A stretch of DNA of 64,000 nucleotides from Flavobacterium flevense (GTDB lineage Bacteria; Bacteroidota; Bacteroidia; Flavobacteriales; Flavobacteriaceae): assembly GCF_900142775.1 (NCBI RefSeq), contig NZ_FRCC01000003.1:124001-188000 (forward strand). Reading direction: 5' to 3'. A program made the position numbers and the translations under genes. The notes beneath the pieces are model-generated. The model had not been told where the DNA came from and searched no databases. It saw nothing but the letters and a program-made list of their open reading frames with translations. Position 1 is the first letter of the stretch, and each line of letters begins with the position of its first letter. Below are positions 33,600 to 43,982 of this stretch, in pieces.

Positions 33600-36047
33600 T
33601 TAAACATTTCCTATTCTGATCACATCGGCAAAAATTCCCGAAGCGGTAACTGCTGCTCCGGCACCGGCTCCTTTGATTAATAAAGGCTGGTCTACATAAC
33701 GATCAGTATAGAATAGCACAATGTTATCTTTTCCTTCTAAGTTGTAGAAAGGATGATCTTTTGGGATAAATTGCAATCCTACGCTTGCCTTTCCATTTTC
33801 AAACTGAGCTACAAATTTCAATCGGCTTTCTTTTTGTACGGCTTCCGCCAAAATGCCTTCAAAATGGCTGTTGTAGGTAATCAACGATTTGAAAAATTCT
33901 TCGTTATTAGCCGTATCCATACATTCCTTTGGTAGGAAAGCCTGGTTTTCAATATCTTCAATTTCCATTTTGTAACCGCTTTCGCGAATTAAAATCAGAA
34001 TTTTTCTGGCAACGTCAATTCCACTTAAATCAATTTTTGGATCAGGCTCTGTAAATCCTTGAACACCTGCCTCTTTCACAACATCATGAAACGAATTGTC
34101 GTTATCGAAATTGTTAAAGATAAAGTTTAAACTTCCGGATAAAACTGCCTGAATTTTGTGTACTTTATCTCCTGAAGCGATTAAGTTTTTAACGGTATCA
34201 ATAATTGGTAATCCTGCACCCACATTGGTTTCGAATAAAAATGGTGCATTGTATTGTCGTGATAGTTTTTTCAGGTTTTTGTAATTGTCATAAGCCGAAG
34301 CACAGGCAATTTTATTACAAGTAACCACACCCACACTTTGTTTTAAGAAGTGTTCGTAAGTAGCAGCAACATCAGCATTAGCAGTGATATCTACAAAAAT
34401 AGAGTTACGTAAATTGAGCGCAGCTACTTTTTCAATAAACAATTCTTTACTTGCCGTTTCTCCATTTTCCAGAGCGGCTTGCCAGGAATCCAAATCAATT
34501 GCATCTTCATCAAAATGCATTTTTCTGGAGTTAGATAAGGCAATCACACGAACGTTGATTTTTAAATTTTCTTTTAAGAATTTCTTTTGCTGGTGGATTT
34601 GCTCGATGAATTTCTCTCCTACATTTCCAACACCCATTACAAACAGGTTTAATTGTTTGGTATTTTCCTCAAAGAAGTTTTCGTGTAAAGTATTCAACGC
34701 CTTCTTAACGTCTCTTTCGTTAATTACCGCCGAGATATTTCTTTCCGAAGCACCCTGAGCAATGGCTCTGATGTTTACGTTATTTTTACCCAGAGTACTA
34801 AACATTCTTCCGCTTAATCCCTGATGATTTTTCATGTTTTCACCTACCAATGCAATGATGCAAAGATTTTTCTCTACAATACAAGGATCGATTTTATTTT
34901 GAACAATTTCGATTTCAAATGCTCTGTTGATGGCATTTTCAGCTACTTCAGCATCAGAATTCAATATTCCGATACAGATAGAATGCTCGGAAGAAGCCTG
35001 AGTAATAAAAATTACATTGATGTTTTCCTGTGATAAAACTTCAAAAAGTCTTTTGGACGAACCCGAAACTCCGATCATTCCGGGACCTTCAAGCGTAATC
35101 AGACTGATGTTTTCGATATGACTGATACCTCTTACCGGATTTCCATTAGAAACAGAAACATTAGAAATAAAGGTTCCTTCTGATTCCGGTTCGAATGTGT
35201 TTTTTATATGAATAGGAATATTTTTTCTTAAAACCGGCTGAATGGTTGGCGGATATAAAACTTTGGCACCAAAATGCGATAATTCCATTGCTTCCTGATA
35301 CGAAATAGTAGCAATAGGCTGTGCTTGTTTTACAATTTTTGGGTTGGCAGTAAACATTCCGTTTACGTCAGTCCATATTTCCAGTTCGCTGGCGTTTAAT
35401 GCTCCAGCCATAATAGCTGCAGTATAATCAGAGCCGCCACGGCCTAAAGTAGTATTGATTTCGTCAAGAGAAGAAGCTATAAATCCGGGCATTACTACTA
35501 CCTGAGACTCATTAGCACTAAAAAATGCAGTAGTCAGTAAGTTAGTAACTTCAAAGTTTACGGCTGCTTTTCCGTAATTGTTATTGGTTTTAATCAACTC
35601 GCGGCTGTCTTTGTAGCTGCTGTTTTTTAAGTTTTGTTTTAAGGATTCGGCAATAATGTAGGAAGAAAGTAATTCGCCAAAACTTAAAATAGTATCAGAT
35701 GTTCTTGCTGATAATTCGCCAAGAAGAAAACAACCGTCCAGAATAGTTTCAAGGTGGTTAATGATTCTTTTAATATGGCTTAACAAACTGCTTTGCTCAC
35801 TTACAGGAATTAATTCTTTTAAAGCGTCTAAGTGTTTCTTTTCGATTTCGGCAACAATATCTTTGTAGGTTTCATCATTAGAAGCTGCTTTTGAAGCTGC
35901 TAACTGCAACAAATCGGTTACTTTGCTAAGAGCAGAAACAACTACAATCAGTTTGTCATTTTTAGCTTTACTGAGAACAATATCTAGAACTAGTTTTATA
36001 TTTTTTGCATTGGCAACCGAAGTTCCGCCAAATTTTAATACTTTCAT
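33600..36047 (-). CDS. thrA: bifunctional aspartokinase / homoserine dehydrogenase I
   Basis: 815 residues. Aspartokinase occupies about 1-290 (KFGGTS at 5-10; GRGGSDYTAAIMAGALNASELEIWTDVNGM), followed by two ACT regulatory domains (ISLITLEGPGMIGVSG and LCIIALVGENMKNHQGLSGRMF). Homoserine dehydrogenase begins near 465 (LNLFVMGVGNVGEKFIEQI) and includes GAGLPIIDTVKNL and GSLNFIFNNF. It carries out the first and third steps from aspartate to threonine; feedback by threonine is expected through the ACT domains. Translation starts 107 bp after the leader peptide stop codon. Confidence 0.95.
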   Translation of the reverse strand: MKVLKFGGTSVANAKNIKLVLDIVLSKAKNDKLIVVVSALSKVTDLLQLAASKAASNDETYKDIVAEIEKKHLDALKELIPVSEQSSLLSHIKRIINHLETILDGCFLLGELSARTSDTILSFGELLSSYIIAESLKQNLKNSSYKDSRELIKTNNNYGKAAVNFEVTNLLTTAFFSANESQVVVMPGFIASSLDEINTTLGRGGSDYTAAIMAGALNASELEIWTDVNGMFTANPKIVKQAQPIATISYQEAMELSHFGAKVLYPPTIQPVLRKNIPIHIKNTFEPESEGTFISNVSVSNGNPVRGISHIENISLITLEGPGMIGVSGSSKRLFEVLSQENINVIFITQASSEHSICIGILNSDAEVAENAINRAFEIEIVQNKIDPCIVEKNLCIIALVGENMKNHQGLSGRMFSTLGKNNVNIRAIAQGASERNISAVINERDVKKALNTLHENFFEENTKQLNLFVMGVGNVGEKFIEQIHQQKKFLKENLKINVRVIALSNSRKMHFDEDAIDLDSWQAALENGETASKELFIEKVAALNLRNSIFVDITANADVAATYEHFLKQSVGVVTCNKIACASAYDNYKNLKKLSRQYNAPFLFETNVGAGLPIIDTVKNLIASGDKVHKIQAVLSGSLNFIFNNFDNDNSFHDVVKEAGVQGFTEPDPKIDLSGIDVARKILILIRESGYKMEIEDIENQAFLPKECMDTANNEEFFKSLITYNSHFEGILAEAVQKESRLKFVAQFENGKASVGLQFIPKDHPFYNLEGKDNIVLFYTDRYVDQPLLIKGAGAGAAVTASGIFADVIRIGNV

Positions 36048-36149
36048 TTTGTTTGTTTTATTTTAAAAATGCAATACTTTATATACACCCAATTACTTTC
36101 TTCTAATAAAAAAGCATGTATAAATTCAGGATTATATGTAATGATAAAT

Positions 36150-36162
36150 ACCCCTAAGGGGT
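36150..36162 (-). promoter_or_regulatory. small hairpin over the leader stop codon
   Basis: ACCCC-TTA-GGGGT, a 5-bp GC-rich stem in which the leader-peptide stop codon forms the loop edge. The ACCCC strand can also pair with a GGGT further upstream in the leader or a GGGTG nearer thrA, so the pairings exclude each other. No T tract follows, so control by ribosome position (translation or Rho) is more likely than a classical terminator. Confidence 0.45.
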
Positions 36163-36240
36163 AGTAGTAGTTGTAACAGAAATTGAAACCCAAATTTGAG
36201 TTGCTATCGGAGAGTGATATAGGTTTCTGTTGTCTTTCAT
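36154..36240 (-). CDS. thrL: thr operon leader peptide
   Basis: 28 codons from ATG at 36240-36238 to TAG at 36156-36154. The end reads Ile-Ser-Val then five consecutive Thr codons (ACA ACT ACT ACT ACC) and Pro, directly before the stop. A Thr run in a short frame upstream of thrA is the hallmark of transcription or translation attenuation by threonyl-tRNA level, as in the E. coli thrL leader, although the sequence is otherwise unrelated. Ile, Val and Leu codons earlier in the peptide might add branched-chain sensing. A candidate promoter lies 10 bp upstream. Confidence 0.8.
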   Translation of the reverse strand: MKDNRNLYHSPIATQIWVSISVTTTTTP

Positions 36241-36249
36241 AAGAGTTCC

Positions 36250-36278
36250 CAAAAATACAGTTTTTTATAAAAAGCAAA
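36250..36278 (-). promoter_or_regulatory. candidate thr operon promoter
   Basis: On the minus strand TTTG at 36278-36275 and TATTTTTG at 36257-36250 are separated by 17 bases. The start of transcription would be almost at the leader ATG. A second -7-like word, TATATTTG, at 36325-36318 has no matching -33. Confidence 0.45.
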
Positions 36279-36325
36279 AACCTTTATTGGGTTTTTGTGA
36301 AAAAAAATTAAAAAAGAGCAAATAT

Positions 36326-36668
36326 ATGTTTTTACTGCTTTTAATTATAGAGATTTCTGTTGAAATTTTTATAATTAGCTTGTTTTTTGTGAAAATAATA
36401 CGAACACATTTTGTAAAACCCCGTACCTATTGTAAGATATGAAAACAAAATTCATCTGAATTCAGGATTGGTCTTACTTTTTTTATCGTTTAAGCAGCTT
36501 TGTTATTTTTTAGGAATTCAGCAAATGAAAACTCGTATTCTTCGGGATATAATGATTTTTGGTGGGATTGCTTAGGAAACTATTTTCTATTTTGGTTAAA
36601 ATATGATTTAAAATAAATTGCCTGCTGAAAAAAAACGCTTCGAATGAGTTATTAATTTTTAAAATAAC
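36326..36668. other. gap between divergent thr and phosphate genes, no gene seen
   Basis: Very AT-rich. Frames here are low-complexity and show no recognisable domain. Promoters for the flanking genes lie at its two ends. Confidence 0.5.
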
Positions 36669-36698
36669 TTTAACATGAAATAAAAAAAAGTATTTTTG
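36669..36698 (+). promoter_or_regulatory. promoter of phosphate transport pair
   Basis: TATTTTTG at 36691-36698 matches the -7 element, 23 bp before the ATG. About 19 bases upstream is TTTA, one mismatch from the -33 TTTG. Confidence 0.5.
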
Positions 36699-36721
36699 CT
36701 ATCTAAAAAATAAAGTAAAAA

Positions 36722-37366
36722 ATGTCAATAAACAGTATTTTCCAATTTTTAGTACCAAAGGATAAAAAATTCTTTCCACTTTTTGAAGAAGCTTCTAGTA
36801 ATTTGATTGAATTGGCTTCTAATTTGCACGAAGCAGTAAATCTTCCTTTAAAAGAAAGAGAAGTTCTTTTTCATAAAATAGATGAATTAGAGCAAAAAGG
36901 AGAAGATATTACCCGTCAGACAAATTTAGAATTGAGTCGTAACTTTATTACTCCGTTTGACAGAGAAGATATTCACTCTTTGGTAACTTCTATTGATAAT
37001 GTTGCCGATCGTTTGCACGGTGCTTCCAGTATCATGAGATTGTATCAGGTAGATAAGATTACAAAGTCTATCAGAAAATTGACAGAGATTAATCTTGAAG
37101 CTTGTCAAAACATTGAAATTGCTGTAAAAGAATTAAGAGATTTTAAAAATGCACACAAAATCAAAGCAGCTTGTGCTAAAATTTCTAAGTTAGAAAACAA
37201 ATCTGATAATGTTTATAACAAAGCCGTTTTTGAAATTTTTGAAAACGAAACAGATGCTAAGAACATCATTAAATACAAAGAAGTATTATCAATTCTGGAA
37301 TCAGCTACTGATAAGTGTAAGAGTGTAGCTAGTGTTTTAGAATCTATTTCGGTTAAACATTCTTAA
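36722..37366 (+). CDS. DUF47 / PhoU-like phosphate transport regulator
   Basis: 214 residues, all helical. FFPLFEEASSNLIELASNLHEAVN and IDELEQKGEDITRQTNLELSRNFITPFDREDIHSLVTSIDNVADRLHGASSIMRLY are the diagnostic E-x-x-x-D metal-binding helices of the PhoU/DUF47 family. It is paired 31 bp upstream of the Pit transporter, which is the usual arrangement, and probably modulates that carrier. Confidence 0.92.
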   Translation: MSINSIFQFLVPKDKKFFPLFEEASSNLIELASNLHEAVNLPLKEREVLFHKIDELEQKGEDITRQTNLELSRNFITPFDREDIHSLVTSIDNVADRLHGASSIMRLYQVDKITKSIRKLTEINLEACQNIEIAVKELRDFKNAHKIKAACAKISKLENKSDNVYNKAVFEIFENETDAKNIIKYKEVLSILESATDKCKSVASVLESISVKHS

Positions 37367-37396
37367 ATTTAATTTATTCTTTTGAAGAAATAACAC

Positions 37397-38731
37397 ATGA
37401 CTTTACTTATAACAATTATAGTTTTAGCTCTTGTTTTTGATTACATAAATGGTTTTCATGATGCTGCTAATGCTATTGCAACGGTAGTTGCGACTAAAGT
37501 ACTGACACCTTTTCAGGCGGTTGTTTGGGCTGCTTTTTTTAATTTTTTAGCCTATTGGGTTTTTGGTTTTGGAGTTGCAGATACTGTAGCAAAAACAGCA
37601 CACACTATTGATATCAACTTAATTGTGATTCTGGCAGGTGTTATTGCTGCCATTTGTTGGAATTTATTAACCTGGTGGTTAGGGATTCCGTCAAGTTCTT
37701 CTCATACTTTAATTGGCGGATTTGCCGGAGCTGCTGTAGCTCACGCTATTTATATGCACGGTTTTTCAGATTATACGGTTGTAGAAGACGGAGTAACTAT
37801 TACAAGACACTGGTATAACATTGTGAACTGGTATGATCCGGGGAAACCGGGCGGATTACCAACAGGTGTAATTATCATTATTGCTTTTATATTTTTGGCG
37901 CCGTTAGTGGGAGCGATTGCTTCTTATTCAATTTCGATATGGTTGTTGAACGCTGCCAGAAAAAGTATTTACCCAAAGATTTTTACAGTAGCATTAATGA
38001 TTGCTACAGTGTGGTTTGTAAGCCACATGATGATTAATGATATTGGGAAACCCAGGTTTGAATCTCATTTTTGGAGCGTAGCTTTTGAACCTCATAATAT
38101 CAAGTGGCTTTTAGTTGGTTTTATTGTGTTGTCAATAAGTGTCTTTTGTTTGGTATTCAGTAGTTTAAGTCATCATCAGTCAGAAAAAATGCTGAAAAAG
38201 ATGCAATTGTTGTCTTCAGCAGCATTTAGTTTAGGGCATGGAGGTAATGATTCTCAAAAAGTAATGGGTATTATTGCAGCAGCGGTAATTGTTTATGTGA
38301 ACAGTGAAGGTGTTGCATTAGAAGAAATGCCTGCCTGGTTACAAGTAGCTTTACCTGAAGGGGAAACTCCAGGAATCATGCCAGAATGGATTCCGTTAGC
38401 GTGTTATTCGGCTATTGCAGCAGGAACGTTAAGCGGAGGATGGAAAATTGTAAAAACAATGGGGTCTAAAATCACAAAAGTTACTTCTTTTGAAGGAGTT
38501 GCTGCTGAAACAGCCGGAGCTTTGACTTTGTATTTTACAGAACATTTAAAAATACCTGTAAGTACAACCCACACTATAACAGGATCTATCATTGGAGTTG
38601 GATTGACTAAAAGAGTTTCTGCAGTACGATGGGGGGTAACTGTGAGTTTAATTTGGGCATGGATTTTAACCATTCCTATATCAGCGTTATTAGCAGCTAT
38701 TTGCTATTATATTTTGAATATTTTCTTGTAA
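37397..38731 (+). CDS. pitA: inorganic phosphate transporter, Pit family
   Basis: 444 residues, about 10-12 membrane segments. The two signature repeats are visible: FDYINGFHDAANAIATVVATKVLTP near the N-terminus and SLGHGGNDSQKVMG at about 280; both contain the GxNDxxK/AN-type phosphate site. It would import phosphate with protons across the inner membrane, under low control, together with the upstream PhoU-like protein. Confidence 0.93.
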   Translation: MTLLITIIVLALVFDYINGFHDAANAIATVVATKVLTPFQAVVWAAFFNFLAYWVFGFGVADTVAKTAHTIDINLIVILAGVIAAICWNLLTWWLGIPSSSSHTLIGGFAGAAVAHAIYMHGFSDYTVVEDGVTITRHWYNIVNWYDPGKPGGLPTGVIIIIAFIFLAPLVGAIASYSISIWLLNAARKSIYPKIFTVALMIATVWFVSHMMINDIGKPRFESHFWSVAFEPHNIKWLLVGFIVLSISVFCLVFSSLSHHQSEKMLKKMQLLSSAAFSLGHGGNDSQKVMGIIAAAVIVYVNSEGVALEEMPAWLQVALPEGETPGIMPEWIPLACYSAIAAGTLSGGWKIVKTMGSKITKVTSFEGVAAETAGALTLYFTEHLKIPVSTTHTITGSIIGVGLTKRVSAVRWGVTVSLIWAWILTIPISALLAAICYYILNIFL

Positions 38732-38751
38732 ATTAATTTTTATACATAAAC

Positions 38752-38782
38752 AAAGCCATTCGATACATCGGATGGCTTTTGT
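38752..38782 (+). terminator. terminator of phosphate transport operon
   Basis: AAAGCCATTCGAT pairs with ATCGGATGGCTTT (one mismatch) around a 2-base loop, followed by TGTGTTTTTT. Confidence 0.75.
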
Positions 38783-38803
38783 GTTTTTTAGCTTTTTAAA
38801 TTT

Positions 38804-39652
38804 ATGTTGTATTTATTACTAAGTATTGTTTGCAGTGTTTCAGTAGGAGTAATTTTTAAAATTGCCCGAAAATGGTCTGTCGACGCAAAACAAATCGTAT
38901 TGTTTAATTATCTTTTTGCATTATTGCTTTGTTATGCGGTTTTTTCTCCGGATGTAACTGCAATTACCACAGCAACTCCGTTTTTACTGTATGGAAGTTT
39001 GGGGATTTTATTGCCAGTCATTTTTCTGTTTTTAATTGCTTCCATCAAAAATATCGGAATTGTAAAAACAGATGCCGCTCAAAGATTGTCCTTATTTGTT
39101 TCTATTTTGGCGGCTTGGTTGCTTTTTAATGAAGTGTTTTCTATAACTAAGCTAATTGGAATTGTAATTGGATTTCTGGCTTTATTTTGTGTGTTGTACA
39201 AAACAGATGATTCGGAAAAAGCGGATTTTAAATATCCTGTTTTAGTCTTTTTTGGTTTTGGTATTATTGATATTTTGTTTAAAAAAGTAGCAGCTTTTAC
39301 CACAGTTCCCTACACAACGTCTTTGTTTGTGATTTTCGGAATCGCTTTGCTTTGCATGCTGATTGTAGTGCTTTACGAAATACTGATTGTAAAGAAATCT
39401 TTTAGCGTCAACAACCTGTTTTTTGGATTCTTAATTGGTTGTTTTAATTTTGGAAATATATTGTTTTATTTAAAAGCGCATCAGGCTTTCTCCACAAATC
39501 CTTCCACTGTTTTTGCGGGAATGAATATGGGAGTTATTCTGTTAGGAAGTATAACAGGATTGCTTGTTTTTAGAGAAAAATTATCAAAACTAAATTATGC
39601 AGGGCTTTGTTTAGCACTGTTTTCAATAGTAATTATTGTTCTCTCGGTTTAA
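38804..39652 (+). CDS. EamA/DMT-superfamily transporter
   Basis: 282 residues with about ten membrane helices and no signal peptide ([20 protein letters not shown] at the N-terminus). The second half repeats the first: [20 protein letters not shown] and [25 protein letters not shown] are the typical end-helices of each EamA repeat. Substrate unknown; family members export amino acids or metabolites. It converges with the RimK-type fusion, overlapping it by 4 bp at the stop codons. Confidence 0.85.
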   Translation: MLYLLLSIVCSVSVGVIFKIARKWSVDAKQIVLFNYLFALLLCYAVFSPDVTAITTATPFLLYGSLGILLPVIFLFLIASIKNIGIVKTDAAQRLSLFVSILAAWLLFNEVFSITKLIGIVIGFLALFCVLYKTDDSEKADFKYPVLVFFGFGIIDILFKKVAAFTTVPYTTSLFVIFGIALLCMLIVVLYEILIVKKSFSVNNLFFGFLIGCFNFGNILFYLKAHQAFSTNPSTVFAGMNMGVILLGSITGLLVFREKLSKLNYAGLCLALFSIVIIVLSV

Positions 39653-41031
39653 GTCAGGGTTTTAGTAGTATCTAATTTAAAATTCTTTTCGATAGCCTTA
39701 ATCATTTCTCCGGCAATATCTTTATTTGTTGCTGTTTCTATCCCTTCTAATCCGGGAGAAGAGTTTACTTCGAGTAATAAAGGGCCTTTTGAAGACCTGA
39801 TAATGTCAACACCGGCTACTTTTAAATCCATTGCTTTAGCAGCTTTAATAGCGATTTTTTTCTCTTCAGCTGTTGCTTTTATCACTGATGCTGTTCCTCC
39901 AAGGTGAATGTTTGCTCTAAATTCGCCAGGCATTGCCTCACGTTGAATAGTTGCTACCACTTTTCCATCAACTACAAACAGACGTAAATCTTTTCCGTTG
40001 GCTTCTTTAATAAATTCCTGAACAAGAATATTAGCATTTAAACTTTTGAAAGCATTAATTACACTTTCGGCAGCTTTTTTTGTTTCGGCAAGAACTACAC
40101 CTTTTCCCTGAGTTCCTTCCAGTAATTTTATGATTAAAGGTGAACCGCCAACCATTTTTATTAAATCATCTGTATCTAAAGGAGAATTGGCAAATCCCGT
40201 AGTAGGAATTCCGATTCCGCTGTGTAATAACAATTGTAAAGAAAAAAGTTTATCTCTGGATTGGGTTATAGCTGTTGATGAATTTAGACAAAAAACATTT
40301 AAAGCTTCAAACTGACGGGTTAAAGCACAGCCATAAAAGGTAATACTGGGGCGAATTCTGGGAATAATAGCGTCAAATTCATTTAAAATTTTTCCTCCAC
40401 GATAATGAATTTCCGGTTTTTTAGCGTCTAGTTTCATGTAACATTCTTTAATATTTAAAAAATGCATCTCATGACCCCGCATTTCTCCGGCTTCCATGAT
40501 TCTTTTATTGCTGTATAATTCAGGATTGCTTGCCAGTAAGCCAATGCGTAAGCCGCTTGGTGCTTTTTCTGAATTCTTATAAATTTCTTTTAGAGTATCA
40601 CTTGTTGGTTGTCCTAATAAGAATTGTTGAGCCGGATCTACTAAGATTCTTCCGCTCATCGCTTCACGACCTAACAGCATACGGAAACCCATAGTATCCC
40701 TGTTAGTTAAGGTTACCTCAATAGACCATGTCGTTTCGCCAATTTTTAAATTGGTTAGAATAACATAGCGTTGTTCTCTAAATCCGCTCGAACTTTTTAC
40801 AATTCGTTTGTCAATTAAAGGCGCTTCGCAGTGGATTATTGTTTTGGAATTGTTCTGGATAGGGTTGATGTCAAACTTAACCCAGTTAGATTCATTTTTG
40901 ATAAAAGGAGCTATATTGATAGCGTGAAGGGCGGAAGTTTTGGCTCCCGAATCTACTCTGGCTTTTATGGTTGGGATTCCTAATTCAGGGAAAGAGCACC
41001 ATTCTTCACTACCTACGACAACTTTATTCAT
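39649..41031 (-). CDS. rimK: retropepsin-like zinc/aspartic protease fused to RimK ligase
   Basis: 460 residues from the Met at 41031; a frame start at 41073 adds 14 unlikely residues. Residues 1-150 are a retropepsin-like domain of the RimB / ATP-dependent zinc protease type ([32 protein letters not shown]; the DSGA at about 27 is the active-site motif). Residues about 165-460 are RimK, an ATP-grasp ligase ([53 protein letters not shown]). RimK adds glutamate to ribosomal protein S6, and RimB trims it. The fusion would place both in one chain. Confidence 0.9.
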   Translation of the reverse strand: MNKVVVGSEEWCSFPELGIPTIKARVDSGAKTSALHAINIAPFIKNESNWVKFDINPIQNNSKTIIHCEAPLIDKRIVKSSSGFREQRYVILTNLKIGETTWSIEVTLTNRDTMGFRMLLGREAMSGRILVDPAQQFLLGQPTSDTLKEIYKNSEKAPSGLRIGLLASNPELYSNKRIMEAGEMRGHEMHFLNIKECYMKLDAKKPEIHYRGGKILNEFDAIIPRIRPSITFYGCALTRQFEALNVFCLNSSTAITQSRDKLFSLQLLLHSGIGIPTTGFANSPLDTDDLIKMVGGSPLIIKLLEGTQGKGVVLAETKKAAESVINAFKSLNANILVQEFIKEANGKDLRLFVVDGKVVATIQREAMPGEFRANIHLGGTASVIKATAEEKKIAIKAAKAMDLKVAGVDIIRSSKGPLLLEVNSSPGLEGIETATNKDIAGEMIKAIEKNFKLDTTKTLT

Positions 41032-41120
41032 TATGATTTTTATTGGGTTTGGGTCTGTTTTTGTAAACGCCAAATGTAGTTATTTGTTGCTGAAATAAAA
41101 GGAAATTATGTTAAAAGAAT

Positions 41121-41154
41121 AAACCCGTTAAGTTAAGAAAACATAACGGGTTTA
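41121..41154 (-). terminator. terminator of clpC
   Basis: AAACCCGTTA and TAACGGGTTT pair over 10 bp, and the minus strand continues TATTCTTTT. It begins 23 bp after the clpC stop codon. Confidence 0.75.
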
Positions 41155-41176
41155 TACTGTGAAGGAGAGCGGTTCG

Positions 41177-43726
41177 TTATAAATTAGTTGCTTCTCCTGT
41201 TTTATGAATTTTTACAGTTAATTCCTGAGCACCATCTTCGATATCCATGAAAATTTCATCACCGGAAGTAATTTTCGAAGTAATAATTTCTTCGGCAAGT
41301 GTGTCTTCGACATACTTTTGAATGGCTCTTTTTAGTGGTCTTGCACCAAATTGCTTATCAAAACCTTTTTCAGCAATAAATGCTTTTGCTTTTTCAGACA
41401 GTTTTAAATTATATCCTAAATCAGCAATTCTGGCATATAATTTTTTCAATTCGATTTCGATAATCAAATCAATATCATGTTTTTCTAAAGCGTTGAACAC
41501 AATTACATCATCGATTCTGTTTAAGAATTCAGGTGCAAAAGTTTTCTTCAAAGCATTTTCGATGATACTTTTCGAATTATCATCTGCCTGAGCCACTTTA
41601 GCAGCTGTTCCAAAACCAACTCCCTGACCAAAATCTTTTAATTGTCTGGCTCCAACATTAGAAGTCATAATGATAATGGTGTTTTTAAAGTCAATTTTTC
41701 GACCTAAACTATCTGTTAAGAATCCGTCGTCTAATACTTGTAAAAGCATGTTGAAAACATCCGGATGTGCTTTTTCAATTTCGTCTAACAGGACAACAGC
41801 ATACGGTTTTCTGCGAACTTTTTCAGTTAATTGTCCACCTTCTTCGTAACCTACGTATCCCGGAGGTGCACCAATTAAGCGGGAAATAGCAAATTTCTCC
41901 ATGTACTCACTCATGTCGATGCGTACTAAAGCATCTTCAGAATCGAATAATTCTTTTGCCAAAACTTTAGCCAATTGTGTTTTACCAACACCTGTTTGTC
42001 CTAAGAATATAAAAGAACCAATAGGACGATTCGGATCTTTCAATCCGGCACGGTTTCTTTGGATAGAACGGGCTATTTTAAGCACCGCTTCTTTTTGCCC
42101 AATTACCTTACTTTCAATAAGTTCCGGTAATTTAGCTAATTTGTTACTTTCAGTTTGAGCAATACGATTCACAGGAATACCTGTCATCATAGAAACTACA
42201 TCGGCAACATTGTCTTCAGTCACCTGAATTCGGTTGCTTTTTGCATCTTCTTCCCATTGTTCCTGGGCTATTGCTAAGTCTTTTTCAATACGTTTTTCGT
42301 CATCACGAAGCTTAGCTGCTTCTTCGTATTTCTGTTTTTTTACAACAGCATTTTTTAATTCTCTGATGTCTTCTAACTGACGTTCTAAATCTAATATTTT
42401 CTTAGGAACTTCAATGTTAGTGATGTGAACACGTGAACCTGCCTCATCCAATGCATCGATAGCTTTGTCCGGCAAGAAACGTTCAGACATGTATCGGTTT
42501 GTTAATTTTACACAAGCCTCGATTGCTTCTTGCGTATAAGTAACATTATGATGGTCTTCGTATTTATTTTTAACATTGTTCAGAATTGTGATTGTTTCTT
42601 CGACCGAAGTAGGTTCTACAATAATTTTTTGAAAACGTCTTTCTAAAGCGCCATCTTTTTCAATATATTGTCTGTATTCGTCAAGCGTTGTAGCACCGAT
42701 GCATTGAATTTCGCCTCTGGCTAAAGCCGGTTTGAACATATTAGAAGCGTCTAAAGAACCTGTAGCTCCGCCTGCACCAACAATGGTGTGGATTTCATCA
42801 ATGAAAAGAATAATGTCGTCATTTTTTTCTAATTCGTTCATTACCGCTTTCATGCGTTCTTCAAACTGACCACGGTATTTAGTGCCGGCAACTAAGCTGG
42901 CTAAATCTAAAGTAACAACACGCTTGTTGAACAGAATACGGGATACTTTCTTTTGAATAATACGTAATGCCAGTCCTTCGGCAATAGCTGATTTACCCAC
43001 TCCCGGTTCTCCTATTAATAAAGGATTGTTTTTTTTGCGACGGCTTAAAATCTGACAAACACGCTCAATTTCTTTTTCGCGTCCTACAACAGGATCCAGT
43101 TTTCCTTCTTCGGCCATTTCTGTTAAATCTCTCCCAAAATTATCTAAAACAGGTGTTTTGGATTTTTTGTTAGACTTATTGGCGGGATTGTTGAAGTTTC
43201 CTTCTTTTAAACTGTCATCTTGTCCTAAATCGTCGTTATAAGAGTCTGTGGCTCTTGGTAAATTTTCTAAGAATTCTTCTTCGTTTGGTGTCATATTGAG
43301 ATATTGTTCTTTAGCTATATCATAATCTATTTTAAGTTTATTCAATAGCTTGGTTGTAGGATCGTTTTCGTTTCTTAGGATACATAATAATAAATGAGCA
43401 GTACTCACTGATGGACTCTGGAAAACTTTAGCTTCAAGAAACGTGGTCTTTAGAGCACGCTCCGCCTGGCGAGTCAAATGCAGGTTTTTCTTTTCTAGAT
43501 TACTATCTATTCCTGGGATTGCAGGGCTTAGGATTTCTACTTTTCTGCGTAAGTGATCTAAGTCAATTGATAAATTATTTAATATCTGTATCGCTTTGCC
43601 ATTACCATCTCTAAGAATACCAAGCATCAAGTGTTCTGTCCCAATGAAGTCATGACCCAGTCGTAAAGCTTCTTCTTTACTGTAGGTAATAACATCTTTT
43701 ACTCTTGGTGAAAAATTGTCATCCAT
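41177..43726 (-). CDS. clpC: ClpC AAA+ unfoldase
   Basis: 849 residues. The Clp N-terminal repeats are at 1-150 ([34 protein letters not shown]). The first AAA module has Walker [10 protein letters not shown], then a UVR motif in the middle domain ([22 protein letters not shown]), which marks ClpC rather than ClpB. The second module has [33 protein letters not shown] and [12 protein letters not shown]. It unfolds proteins for ClpP. The ClpP partner is not in this window. Confidence 0.94.
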   Translation of the reverse strand: MDDNFSPRVKDVITYSKEEALRLGHDFIGTEHLMLGILRDGNGKAIQILNNLSIDLDHLRRKVEILSPAIPGIDSNLEKKNLHLTRQAERALKTTFLEAKVFQSPSVSTAHLLLCILRNENDPTTKLLNKLKIDYDIAKEQYLNMTPNEEEFLENLPRATDSYNDDLGQDDSLKEGNFNNPANKSNKKSKTPVLDNFGRDLTEMAEEGKLDPVVGREKEIERVCQILSRRKKNNPLLIGEPGVGKSAIAEGLALRIIQKKVSRILFNKRVVTLDLASLVAGTKYRGQFEERMKAVMNELEKNDDIILFIDEIHTIVGAGGATGSLDASNMFKPALARGEIQCIGATTLDEYRQYIEKDGALERRFQKIIVEPTSVEETITILNNVKNKYEDHHNVTYTQEAIEACVKLTNRYMSERFLPDKAIDALDEAGSRVHITNIEVPKKILDLERQLEDIRELKNAVVKKQKYEEAAKLRDDEKRIEKDLAIAQEQWEEDAKSNRIQVTEDNVADVVSMMTGIPVNRIAQTESNKLAKLPELIESKVIGQKEAVLKIARSIQRNRAGLKDPNRPIGSFIFLGQTGVGKTQLAKVLAKELFDSEDALVRIDMSEYMEKFAISRLIGAPPGYVGYEEGGQLTEKVRRKPYAVVLLDEIEKAHPDVFNMLLQVLDDGFLTDSLGRKIDFKNTIIIMTSNVGARQLKDFGQGVGFGTAAKVAQADDNSKSIIENALKKTFAPEFLNRIDDVIVFNALEKHDIDLIIEIELKKLYARIADLGYNLKLSEKAKAFIAEKGFDKQFGARPLKRAIQKYVEDTLAEEIITSKITSGDEIFMDIEDGAQELTVKIHKTGEATNL

Positions 43727-43982
43727 AATATTTATTTCTTGTATGTGTAAATTTAGTGAATTACTATTTGAAAAACAAAAACTATACCTAAGTACTTATG
43801 TCAGCTAATAGACAAAAAAAATGGCAAAAAAGCTTCTGTTTAGCTATAATTTATTAAACAAAAGGTAATGTTAAGTTGTTAATAAATCGTTGAAATTAGT
43901 ATATCTAAAAGCTTTTAAAAATTTCAAAAATCCGTATATTGGCACGTTTTGAAATGAATATAATTATTTAATATAACAACTT

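Noticed and set aside
36044-36277. 77-codon minus-strand frame overlapping the thr leader
   Set aside because: It would run into thrA by 4 bp and reads the Thr codons as Asn-Tyr-Tyr-Tyr; the other frame gives a proper leader peptide with Thr run and stop before thrA.
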